The position numbers and the translations under genes are program-made. From contig JACPDD010000034.1 of assembly GCA_016184205.1 (NCBI GenBank), forward strand, positions 1-6,381: a DNA stretch of 6,381 nt. The letters are read 5' to 3'. Below are positions 1-4,852 of the stretch, piece by piece. Numbering within the stretch: the stretch's first letter is position 1; each line of letters opens with the position of its first letter. The stretch comes from Candidatus Levyibacteriota bacterium. Lineage in GTDB: Bacteria > Patescibacteriota > Microgenomatia > Levybacterales > UBA12049. Under the pieces are notes generated by a model, which was not told where the DNA came from, made no database searches, and saw nothing but the letters and a program-made list of their open reading frames with translations.

Positions 1-303
1 CGCCAAAAGTTCGGGGGCCGAAGTTTCGGTTTTATAGACATTTGCGCGGTCAGGAAAAACCGGCAAAGCGCCCGTTATTGTATCAATTGAATAAGACAAG
101 GCTTCATCTTCCTGACTTTGAGGAAAAACAATTTCAGATAGTTTTCCAAAAGCAACTGTGGGCGGAGGTGGCGGAGAAATCTGCTGTTTTACAAATAGTA
201 CTGTTCTGTAGAGAAGCATGGTTGCAAAAAATGCTCCTGCAACAATTGAGACCCATTTAATAATTTTTCTTGTCCAGGCAGTAGTACTGCTAAGTGTAGC
301 CAT
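1..303 (-). CDS. Membrane-anchored hypothetical protein, N-terminal part (truncated by window edge)
   Basis: Reading the minus strand from the ATG at 303, 101 codons stay open to base 1, so the C-terminus lies outside the window. The protein starts with a short cytoplasmic segment containing TRKIIK, followed by one hydrophobic helix at about residues 16-38. A five-proline run (44-48) then leads into a polar part containing FGKLSEIVFP (52-61) and a segment ending GALPVFPDR (78-86). This is the layout of a single-pass protein with an extracytoplasmic domain. I have an impression that similar FGKL...GALP...FPDR proteins are common in Microgenomates, but I know no function. The start is supported by a TATACT box 6 nt upstream and the lack of an earlier in-frame ATG. 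It is transcribed divergently from gltX. Confidence 0.8.
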   Translation of the reverse strand, partial: MATLSSTTAWTRKIIKWVSIVAGAFFATMLLYRTVLFVKQQISPPPPPTVAFGKLSEIVFPQSQEDEALSYSIDTITGALPVFPDRANVYKTETSAPELLA

Positions 304-306
304 ATA

Positions 307-335
307 TTGAGTATAGGATTAACTTGCGGTACAAT
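307..335 (+). promoter_or_regulatory. Putative promoter of the gltX operon
   Basis: TTGAGT (307-312) and TACAAT (330-335) are separated by exactly 17 nt, with 4/6 and 5/6 matches to the sigma-70 consensus. The -10 ends 10 nt before the gltX ATG at 346, so the transcript would begin only a few bases ahead of the start codon. No Shine-Dalgarno motif is present. This placement argues for the start at 346 over the in-frame ATG at 334, which lies inside the -10 box. Confidence 0.5.
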
Positions 336-339
336 GCAA
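310..339 (-). promoter_or_regulatory. Putative promoter for the minus-strand gene ending at the left edge
   Basis: On the minus strand, TTGCAT (339-334) lies 18 nt before TATACT (315-310), which ends 6 nt before the ATG at 303. The -10 matches 5 of 6 consensus bases, while the -35 matches only 3 of 6. Transcription would start at or next to the ATG, giving a leaderless mRNA. It overlaps the gltX promoter on the other strand. Confidence 0.45.
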
Positions 340-345
340 GAATAT

Positions 346-1569
346 ATGGTTAGAGTTAGATTTGCTCCGAGTCCCACGGGAATTCCTCATGTTGGAAATA
401 TAAGAACCGCGCTTTTTAATTATTTTTTTGCCAAAAAAGAAGGCGGAAAATTTATTTTAAGAATTGAAGACACAGACCAAGCTCGTAAAGTTGCCGGCGC
501 ACAAGATGCCATCAAGCAGTCACTTTCTTGGCTTGGAATTTCCTGGGATGAATATATTGTCCAATCGGAACATCTTGATGACTATAAAAAATATGCTAAG
601 GAGCTCGTTTCAAAAGGTTTGGCAAAAGAAGAAGATGGTGCAGTTGTCTTCATTACTCCAAGAGAGGGAGAGACTTCCTGGGTGGATAAGATAGGAAATA
701 AAGCCATAGAGTTTGAAAATAAAGACATAGAAGATTTTATAATTTTAAAAAGTGATGGTTTTCCAACTTACCATTTGGCAAATGTTGTTGATGATAACAA
801 AGAAGGTGTAACCCATGTAATAAGAGGAGAGGATTGGGTAAGCTCAACTCCAAAGCACATACTTCTTTATAAAGCTTTTGGCTGGAATATTCCGCAGTTT
901 GTGCATGTTCCAAACATCCTTGGTCCTGACAAATCAAAGCTATCAAAAAGGCGCGGAGCAAAATCTGTCCTCGACTTTAAGAAGGAAGGATTTTTGCCGG
1001 AAGCGCTACTTAATTATTTAATGCTTCTTGGATGGTCCCCAAAAAATGATAGGGAAATTTTATCAAAAGAAGAAATAACCAAAGAATTCTCGCTTGAAAA
1101 TATAAACGTTTCCCCGGCAGTTTTTGACCAGAAGAAACTTGAGTGGATGAATGGAGAATATATTAGGAAACTTTCAGTTTCCGACCTAAAATCAAAAATC
1201 AAAAATCAAAAATCAAAAATACAATTCAAAAATGAAAAAGTTTTGGATGAGTTGATACTCCTCGCTCAAACTAGAATGAAGACATTGCTCGATTTTAAAA
1301 CCCTAGTTGGACCATTGATTCAAGGTTCGAAGGTAGATTTATCGACCGAGGAGAAAAAAGTAGCGGAAAAACTGAAAGAAAGACTTTCAGCAATAGAGCA
1401 ATGGAGCAGCGAAGCAATTCTTACCGCTCTTAAAGAAATCATGGAGAGTGAGGGAGTAAAAATGCAGACGGTTTACAAAATATTTACAGGAAATGAATCT
1501 GGATTACCGCTTCCACAATCTCTTGAAATCCTGGGCAAAGAAAAAACGCTCAAATTATTAGTGCAATGA
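346..1569 (+). CDS. gltX: Glutamyl-tRNA synthetase (GluRS), compact form
   Basis: A class I aminoacyl-tRNA synthetase that charges tRNA-Glu with glutamate in the cytoplasm. The 407-residue protein opens with VRFAPSPTG and the HIGH-type motif HVGN (15-18), then LRIEDTD. It has the GluRS signatures SDGFPTYHLANVVDD and HVIRGED, and the KMSKS-type motif KLSKR (198-202). The anticodon-binding part ends near LGKEKTLKLL. It is shorter than E. coli GluRS (471 residues): about 38 residues are missing between G91 and F102, where E. coli carries its zinc-binding CxC...Y...C segment. A heptanucleotide repeat lies at codons 282-291. I chose ATG 346 because it gives the canonical N-terminus; upstream TTG 307 and ATG 334 fall in the promoter. 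It heads an operon, its TGA overlapping the next ATG. Whether it also charges tRNA-Gln is not visible. Confidence 0.96.
   Translation: MVRVRFAPSPTGIPHVGNIRTALFNYFFAKKEGGKFILRIEDTDQARKVAGAQDAIKQSLSWLGISWDEYIVQSEHLDDYKKYAKELVSKGLAKEEDGAVVFITPREGETSWVDKIGNKAIEFENKDIEDFIILKSDGFPTYHLANVVDDNKEGVTHVIRGEDWVSSTPKHILLYKAFGWNIPQFVHVPNILGPDKSKLSKRRGAKSVLDFKKEGFLPEALLNYLMLLGWSPKNDREILSKEEITKEFSLENINVSPAVFDQKKLEWMNGEYIRKLSVSDLKSKIKNQKSKIQFKNEKVLDELILLAQTRMKTLLDFKTLVGPLIQGSKVDLSTEEKKVAEKLKERLSAIEQWSSEAILTALKEIMESEGVKMQTVYKIFTGNESGLPLPQSLEILGKEKTLKLLVQ
1191..1218 (+). repeat. Tandem heptanucleotide repeat (ATCAAAA x4) inside gltX
   Basis: Four perfect copies of ATCAAAA run head to tail, with a partial copy before and a degenerate continuation (TTCAAAAATG) after. 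In the gltX frame they encode a lysine-rich linker containing KSKIKNQKSKI at the start of the anticodon-binding region. Because 7 is not a multiple of 3, only gain or loss of three units at a time keeps the frame. Confidence 0.85.
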
Positions 1570-2120
1570 AGATTTTAGACTTCTATAGATACCTTGATAA
1601 ATTAAAAAGTACAAAAAGGGAAGGATGGATTGCGGATGGGATCATGGATTCGGAGAGTGTTGCGGACCATTCTCTGTCTGTTGCCACATTATCTATGATT
1701 TTGGCACCTCGTCTAAAAGTAGATAGAGATAAGATTATTAAAATGGCTCTTATTCATGACATTGGAGAAAGTATTATTGGGGATGTTCAATGGTACACGC
1801 CGGGGAAAGGAATAGATAAAAAAGTTCTTGCAAAGAAAGAAAAAGATGAAGGAAAAGCAGTAAGAAAGATCCTTGAAACTTTAGGAGACGATGAGTATTT
1901 GAAACTTTGGGAAGAAATGGAAGAAAAGAAAACAAGGGAAGCTAAAATCCATAAGGAGATAGACAGAATTGACCTTGCACTTCAGGCTTATTTTAATGAA
2001 AAAAGAACAGGAAAGAATCTTACCCGCTTTTTTGATTTTACAGATTTATTTATCAGCGAGCCACTAATAAAAGAAATAATGAAAAAGATAAGAAAAAATA
2101 GAAAAAAGTCAGAAAATTAG
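1566..2120 (+). CDS. HD-domain phosphohydrolase, HDDC2/YfbR-like (probable 5'-deoxynucleotidase)
   Basis: A 184-residue single-domain HD hydrolase. The family pattern is clear: REGW (18-21), ESVADHS (30-36), HDIGE (64-68) followed by GD (72-73), then TREAKIHKEIDR and LALQAY (123-142). The metal ligands are predicted to be H35, H64, D65 and D133. Members of this family (YfbR, human HDDC2) dephosphorylate deoxynucleoside 5'-monophosphates; the activity here is inferred from the family. The C-terminus is a lysine-rich helix (KKIRKNRKKSEN). The ATG overlaps the gltX stop codon (ATGA, 1566-1569), so the two are probably translationally coupled, with no Shine-Dalgarno site visible. The next gene starts 4 nt after its TAG. 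The substrate is less certain than the fold. Confidence 0.88.
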   Translation: MKILDFYRYLDKLKSTKREGWIADGIMDSESVADHSLSVATLSMILAPRLKVDRDKIIKMALIHDIGESIIGDVQWYTPGKGIDKKVLAKKEKDEGKAVRKILETLGDDEYLKLWEEMEEKKTREAKIHKEIDRIDLALQAYFNEKRTGKNLTRFFDFTDLFISEPLIKEIMKKIRKNRKKSEN

Positions 2121-2124
2121 ACTC

Positions 2125-2826
2125 ATGCCGGAATACCCACAAGACAGCACTACGGTTCCAGTAGAGGGAAGTGCCATATCTAAATTTGGTGCAGATAGGG
2201 AGGAACAGAGAGCTAAGATAAGACCCGCTATTGAAGTTCGAGTCGTGTCCCGTGGCATATCGAAGAAGGTTTTGGGTCTAGATCCAAAGAAATGGGAAGT
2301 GCTTCTAGATGCTGCTGCAGACTCTGTTGTTGTAGAAGAAACCGGAAGAACAGAAACAGAAAAAATTATAAATAGGGGTAATCATAAAGAGCCTTTAGAT
2401 CCTGTAGCAATTAGACATTTAGTTTGGTTTAAGAATGCAGGGTTTTCCGACGATCAATCAATGCTCGCATTGAAAGCAATTGGAGAGATTCCTCCTCCTA
2501 AGCAAACTAGTCTCCCCGTAGAAATTAGAAAGGAAATTACAAAAGAAGTTTTAGCTCTTCATGGAATGTCCATTTACACGCTGGACATTACCGGAGACCA
2601 ATGGGAAATTTTTCTAAAAGCTGCAGAAGATATTATGGCAGTAGAAAAAAGAGGAAGAGCAAGAACTGAAAGGGTTACCAGCTATGGAGACCCACTTATC
2701 ACTAGATATACCTCATGGTTTAATAAGGAGGAGAAGACTAAGCTTTCAAATCCGGAAAAGATTCTGGGGGAGCTTAAAAAATTAGCACCATCGCTTTTTC
2801 TAGAGGAAAGAGCCAAGGCCGCTTAA
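2125..2826 (+). CDS. Hypothetical soluble protein with internal duplication
   Basis: A 233-residue protein I do not recognise. It has no signal peptide or membrane helix and is rich in charged residues. It contains two copies of a roughly 45-residue unit. Residues 57-80 align without gaps to 160-183, with 12 of 24 identical (W, E, AA, D, VE, GR and TE positions), and each copy ends in an aromatic WF pair (101-102 and 198-199). The segment before each core is also similar: SKKVLGL versus TKEVLAL. The N-terminus (1-30) is polar and probably flexible; the tail (205-233) is probably helical. The start is 4 nt after the preceding stop, which makes it the third gene of the gltX operon, with no Shine-Dalgarno site. 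Palindromic repeats follow from 2851. No catalytic motif is evident. Confidence 0.85.
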   Translation: MPEYPQDSTTVPVEGSAISKFGADREEQRAKIRPAIEVRVVSRGISKKVLGLDPKKWEVLLDAAADSVVVEETGRTETEKIINRGNHKEPLDPVAIRHLVWFKNAGFSDDQSMLALKAIGEIPPPKQTSLPVEIRKEITKEVLALHGMSIYTLDITGDQWEIFLKAAEDIMAVEKRGRARTERVTSYGDPLITRYTSWFNKEEKTKLSNPEKILGELKKLAPSLFLEERAKAA

Positions 2827-2850
2827 TAGGTGATTTAAATTATAGCTTTG

Positions 2851-2906
2851 TAGCTTTACACCCCAGGGGTGATATGCCCTTTACACCCCAGGGGTGGGAT
2901 GAGTAA
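2851..2906. repeat. Two tandem copies of a palindromic repeat between convergent genes (possible bidirectional terminator)
   Basis: An 18-bp sequence, CTTTACACCCCAGGGGTG, occurs perfectly twice (2854-2871 and 2879-2896). Each core is a palindrome, CACCCC-A-GGGGTG. It fills the 83-bp gap between the plus-strand operon ending at 2826 and the minus-strand gene ending at 2910, and a third, diverged copy lies in another convergent gap at 3643-3673. There is no T-run as in a classical intrinsic terminator, so termination is inferred from position. Confidence 0.75.
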
Positions 2907-2909
2907 GGT

Positions 2910-3383
2910 CTAGTAGGAAGTGAATTTGATTAAGGCGCGGTCTCCTTGCTTAATTTCTCTGTCCAAAAGGTCTTTATCTTCTGCGTCATTAAGATAAAAT
3001 TTAAGTGTTCCCTGCTTTCCTTTGCAAAGAGTTTCTCCGTCACCTGTTATTAAGCAGGCTTTGGTGAGCTTCATAGGAAGAGTTGCAAAAAAGTGAGACC
3101 ATTTTATGCCTGTTTTCATCACACGCACTAGGCTCGGTTCCTCCGCAGTAATAAAAACATTAGCTGACTGATTATGATATTTAGGATTTGCAAAACTTCT
3201 TGTTATTTTGTCTGTAATAATTGTAAAAGTGGCGGTTATGTTTGTCTTTTGAGATTCCTGTTCTGTGCCGGCCGTCTCAATCTCTGCCAAATCAGCAGGC
3301 GCTGTTGCCGTATTCGGTTTTAGTAAAAACACTCCCGTTGAAACAGCAATAAGAATAATTGCCCCAATAATTAATTTATTCAT
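2910..3383 (-). CDS. Small membrane-anchored hypothetical protein directly behind tRNA-Gln
   Basis: A 157-residue protein with an N-terminal hydrophobic helix (about 3-21), then a Thr/Ala/Glu-rich linker (24-48) and a globular part (50-157) that should lie outside the membrane. The C-terminal half contains TLPMKLTKAC (101-110), a second cysteine at C120, and TLKFYLN (126-132), followed by DRALIKF. The two cysteines could form a disulfide. I do not recognise a named family; the C-terminal part vaguely recalls a beta-grasp fold. The minus-strand frame also runs upstream through the tRNA, giving 31 extra residues (AGSSNGRTTDSESVYLRSN), which is a translated tRNA and not protein. The real start is ATG 3383, which gives a clean signal-anchor. 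The 5' end of its message may be made by tRNA processing. Confidence 0.82.
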   Translation of the reverse strand: MNKLIIGAIILIAVSTGVFLLKPNTATAPADLAEIETAGTEQESQKTNITATFTIITDKITRSFANPKYHNQSANVFITAEEPSLVRVMKTGIKWSHFFATLPMKLTKACLITGDGETLCKGKQGTLKFYLNDAEDKDLLDREIKQGDRALIKFTSY

Positions 3384-3385
3384 TG

Positions 3386-3456
3386 CTGCCGGACTACGAT
3401 TCGAACGTAGATAAACGGATTCAGAGTCCGTTGTCCTACCATTAGACGATCCGGCA
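3386..3456 (-). tRNA. tRNA-Gln, anticodon CUG
   Basis: The minus strand from 3456 to 3386 folds as a complete 71-nt tRNA. Acceptor arms TGCCGGA and TCCGGCA pair over 7 bp including U1-A72. The D-stem is GTC/GAC, and the anticodon stem ACGGA/TCCGT encloses the loop CTCTGAA with anticodon CTG. A 4-nt variable loop and T-stem CTACG/CGTAG around TTCGAAT follow. The discriminator is G, and U1-A72 plus G73 also occur in E. coli tRNA-Gln. CCA is not encoded: the next bases are CA and then the ATG of the following gene. It reads CAG codons. Confidence 0.96.
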
Positions 3457-3466
3457 ATGTGTCCTA

Positions 3467-3475
3467 ATTTTATCA
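3467..3475 (-). promoter_or_regulatory. Putative extended -10 promoter of tRNA-Gln and the gene behind it
   Basis: On the minus strand, TGATAAAAT (3475-3467) precedes the tRNA 5' end at 3456 by 10 nt. That would put the transcription start only a few bases before the mature tRNA end. It is the only promoter-like sequence seen upstream of the tRNA-hypothetical gene pair. Confidence 0.45.
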
Positions 3476-3490
3476 AAGTTGAGCTTCGAA

Positions 3491-3499
3491 TGCTATAAT
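3491..3499 (+). promoter_or_regulatory. Extended -10 promoter of the 45-residue gene
   Basis: TGCTATAAT is a perfect extended -10. It ends 8 nt before the ATG at 3508, so transcription should begin within a base or two of the start codon. No Shine-Dalgarno site is present. Confidence 0.6.
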
Positions 3500-3507
3500 T
3501 AGGACAT

Positions 3508-3645
3508 ATGATTGTAAAGAAAAAAGATGGATACTATGTTCTTTCAGAGAAAACCCGGAGGAATCTTGGCGGTCCATATAAAACAAGGGAAGAAGCACTG
3601 AAGCGTCTTCGGCAAGTTGAATTCTTCAAACACCAAAAAGTCTAG
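3508..3645 (+). CDS. 45-residue conserved-looking small protein
   Basis: A short frame from ATG 3508 to TAG 3645. The product is basic, begins MIVKKKDGYYVLSEKT, continues NLGGPYKTREEALKRL and ends RQVEFFKHQKV. The pattern 'K...YYV.SE....NLGGPYKT..EA.KRLRQVE.FKH' recalls very small proteins I have seen in phage and bacterial genomes, with no assigned function. It would fold as a short beta-hairpin plus a helix. It is believable as a gene because of the perfect extended -10 eight bases before its ATG, the codon pattern and the protein-like composition. Its neighbours are the divergent tRNA-Gln and, downstream, a palindromic repeat. Without homologue data the family resemblance is from memory only. 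Confidence 0.75.
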   Translation: MIVKKKDGYYVLSEKTRRNLGGPYKTREEALKRLRQVEFFKHQKV

Positions 3646-3673
3646 CTTTACGCTCCGGGGGTGAAATGAGCAA
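3643..3673. repeat. Third, diverged copy of the palindromic repeat, again between convergent genes
   Basis: CTTTACGCTCCGGGGGTG (3646-3663) matches the copies at 2854 and 2879 at 15 of 18 positions. Over 28 nt it differs from the second copy at six positions, all transitions. The core changes keep plus-strand RNA pairing through G-U wobbles. It begins at the stop codon of the 45-residue gene and ends 4 nt before the minus-strand dehydrogenase stop, a placement that suits a bidirectional 3'-end element. Confidence 0.7.
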
Positions 3674-3677
3674 AAAA

Positions 3678-4790
3678 TTAATTAAGTCGGGCGGGGTCAA
3701 CTCTTATTATTTTATCATCTTCCGCTCCTGCATCTCCTCTTCCGTCTCTGTTGCTTGTTGTAATATAAAGCATATTGTCCGGTCCCATAACCACCTCTCT
3801 AATTCTTCCCAGCTCATTGTAAAAGTGTTCTTTGGGTTCAAGCGTTGATATATTAAGTTGAAACAATGCTTTACCCCTAAGCCCGCCAAAGAATAAAGAA
3901 CCATTGCCTTGCCTGCCGGCAGGCAGGTAAAATGCCATGCCTGCAGGGGCCCATGTTTTGGAACCGCTTTGAATTTTTGGCATTTCCATTCCGACTCTTA
4001 CCCCAGCTCCTCTTATTTCCGGCCAGCCATAATTTTTACCAGCTTCAATTTTATTTACCTCATCTGTTGCCGTTTCTCCATGCTCTGTTTCCCAAAGATT
4101 GCCCTTGCTATCCCAAGCAATGCCTTGAGGGTTTCTGTGTCCCCAGGAGTAGATAAGATTATTGAAGGGATTTCCCGGAGCGGCTTTTCCGCTGTCAGTT
4201 ACACGCAGAATTTTTCCTGCCAGAGAATTTCTGTTTTGCGCAAGAGATGGATTTTGAGCATCGCCCGTTGTGATGTATAAGTATCCATCCGGCCCAAATT
4301 TAATTCTTCCTCCATCATGGAATATTGCTCCAGGGATATTATCAACAATTGTAGTCTGATTTTTCAGGCTATTGTTCTTCAAAGTAAACCTAACAACTCT
4401 GTTCTGGCTTTTTTCGCCATTGCTGCTATAAGTGTGGTAAAAATATACAAAGCTATTGCTGTTAAATTGCGGATGAACTGCTACTCCATGTAATCCGCTT
4501 TCTCCATTTTCATGGACATCTATTTTGCCAATTTCCATGATGCCATTTTTATCCACCAATTTCAAAGACCCACCCCTTTCTGTTATTAACATTGAGCCAT
4601 CGGGCAAAAACGCCAGTGCCCAAGGAACCTTAAGCCCCGTTGCAATAGTTTCTATTGGCTTTCTTTTCTCTGTTTCTGAGGGGTGTAATGCAAATGGAGT
4701 AGAAGATTTTGGAATATTGGAGACATATAAATAACTAGCGATTCCAATAAGAATTATTACAACAGCTGCAGGCCCTGGCTTAAAAATCAT
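3678..4790 (-). CDS. PQQ-type aldose/glucose-sorbosone dehydrogenase, membrane-anchored
   Basis: A 370-residue protein of the soluble glucose dehydrogenase family (GSDH; E. coli YliI/Asd type), a six-bladed beta-propeller that oxidises aldose sugars using PQQ. A hydrophobic helix at about 8-23 anchors or exports it. Family motifs follow in order: VPWALAFLPDG (55-65), GESGLHGVAVHP (96-106), HDGGRIKFGPDGYLYITTGD (158-177, H158 the likely catalytic base), WGHRNPQGIAWD (216-227), EHGETATDEVN (236-246), NYGWPE (253-258), and MGPDNMLYITTSNRDG near the end. A palindrome-encoded LPAGRQG lies at 289-295 in a blade loop. The start at 4790 has an extended -10 six bases upstream. It diverges from a SemiSWEET-like gene. 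CPR genomes are not known to make PQQ, so the cofactor would need to be scavenged, or the protein works differently. Confidence 0.92.
   Translation of the reverse strand: MIFKPGPAAVVIILIGIASYLYVSNIPKSSTPFALHPSETEKRKPIETIATGLKVPWALAFLPDGSMLITERGGSLKLVDKNGIMEIGKIDVHENGESGLHGVAVHPQFNSNSFVYFYHTYSSNGEKSQNRVVRFTLKNNSLKNQTTIVDNIPGAIFHDGGRIKFGPDGYLYITTGDAQNPSLAQNRNSLAGKILRVTDSGKAAPGNPFNNLIYSWGHRNPQGIAWDSKGNLWETEHGETATDEVNKIEAGKNYGWPEIRGAGVRVGMEMPKIQSGSKTWAPAGMAFYLPAGRQGNGSLFFGGLRGKALFQLNISTLEPKEHFYNELGRIREVVMGPDNMLYITTSNRDGRGDAGAEDDKIIRVDPARLN
3910..3925. repeat. 16-bp GC-rich palindrome encoding PAGRQ, inside the dehydrogenase gene
   Basis: TGCCTGCCGGCAGGCA is perfectly self-complementary and far more GC-rich than its surroundings. 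On the coding strand it gives LPAGRQG. I recognise PAGRQ as a peptide recurring in unrelated predicted proteins of candidate-phyla genomes, where it comes from a dispersed palindrome. The reading frame is intact across it. Confidence 0.75.
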
Positions 4791-4796
4791 GCCCTG

Positions 4797-4805
4797 ATTA
4801 TACCA
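4797..4805 (-). promoter_or_regulatory. Extended -10 promoter of the dehydrogenase gene
   Basis: On the minus strand, TGGTATAAT (4805-4797) is a perfect extended -10 ending 6 nt before the ATG at 4790. There is no convincing -35. The predicted message is leaderless. Confidence 0.6.
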
Positions 4806-4816
4806 CCCTTAACGGA

Positions 4817-4846
4817 TTGACTTTTTTCTAAAACTTTTTCAATAAT
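4817..4846 (+). promoter_or_regulatory. Putative promoter of the SemiSWEET-like gene
   Basis: TTGACT (4817-4822, 5/6 match) and AATAAT (4841-4846, 5/6 match) are 18 nt apart. The -10 ends 6 nt before the GTG at 4853 and 4 nt before an out-of-frame ATG at 4851. It faces away from the dehydrogenase promoter. Confidence 0.45.
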
Positions 4847-4852
4847 AGATAT

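Larger units (their letters stand above)
3460..3506. promoter_or_regulatory. Inverted repeat carrying mirror-image promoters for tRNA-Gln and the 45-residue gene
   Basis: Read outward on each strand, TGCTATAATTAGGACA (3491-3506, plus) and TGATAAAATTAGGACA (3475-3460, minus) agree at 14 of 16 positions, separated by 15 bp. The outer 10 bp form a perfect inverted repeat. Each arm contains an extended -10 element (TGN before TATAAT or TAAAAT), so divergent transcription of the tRNA and the small gene is predicted. Neither promoter has a good -35 box. The shared ATTAGGACA after the -10 could be a common operator or a discriminator element. Confidence 0.6.

Noticed and set aside
42..260. A 72-codon plus-strand frame at the left edge
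   Set aside because: It is antisense to the open membrane-protein frame 303-1, which has a better start, a promoter and a credible domain layout.
307..345. An upstream TTG (307) or ATG (334) start for gltX
   Set aside because: Both lie in the predicted promoter, and GluRS proteins normally begin right at the VRFAPSPTG strand, which ATG 346 provides.
2854..2896. A CRISPR array made of the 18-bp repeats
   Set aside because: Only two adjacent copies with a 7-bp gap occur, far too short for spacers, and there are no cas genes.
2854..2896. A classical intrinsic terminator
   Set aside because: No U-run follows the hairpins on either strand, so only a position-based terminator role is suggested.
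3384..3476. A 31-residue N-terminal extension of the gene at 2910-3383, starting at 3476
   Set aside because: It is the translation of tRNA-Gln (AGSSNGRTTDSESVYLRSN); the signal-anchor protein starts at 3383.
3666..3848. A 60-codon frame whose ATG follows GGGGGTGAA, resembling a ribosome binding site
   Set aside because: The apparent site is part of the palindromic repeat, and the frame is antisense to the dehydrogenase C-terminus.
3909..4280. A 123-codon plus-strand frame beginning MPAGRQ
   Set aside because: It is antisense to the dehydrogenase. The PAGRQ appears because the underlying palindrome reads the same on both strands.
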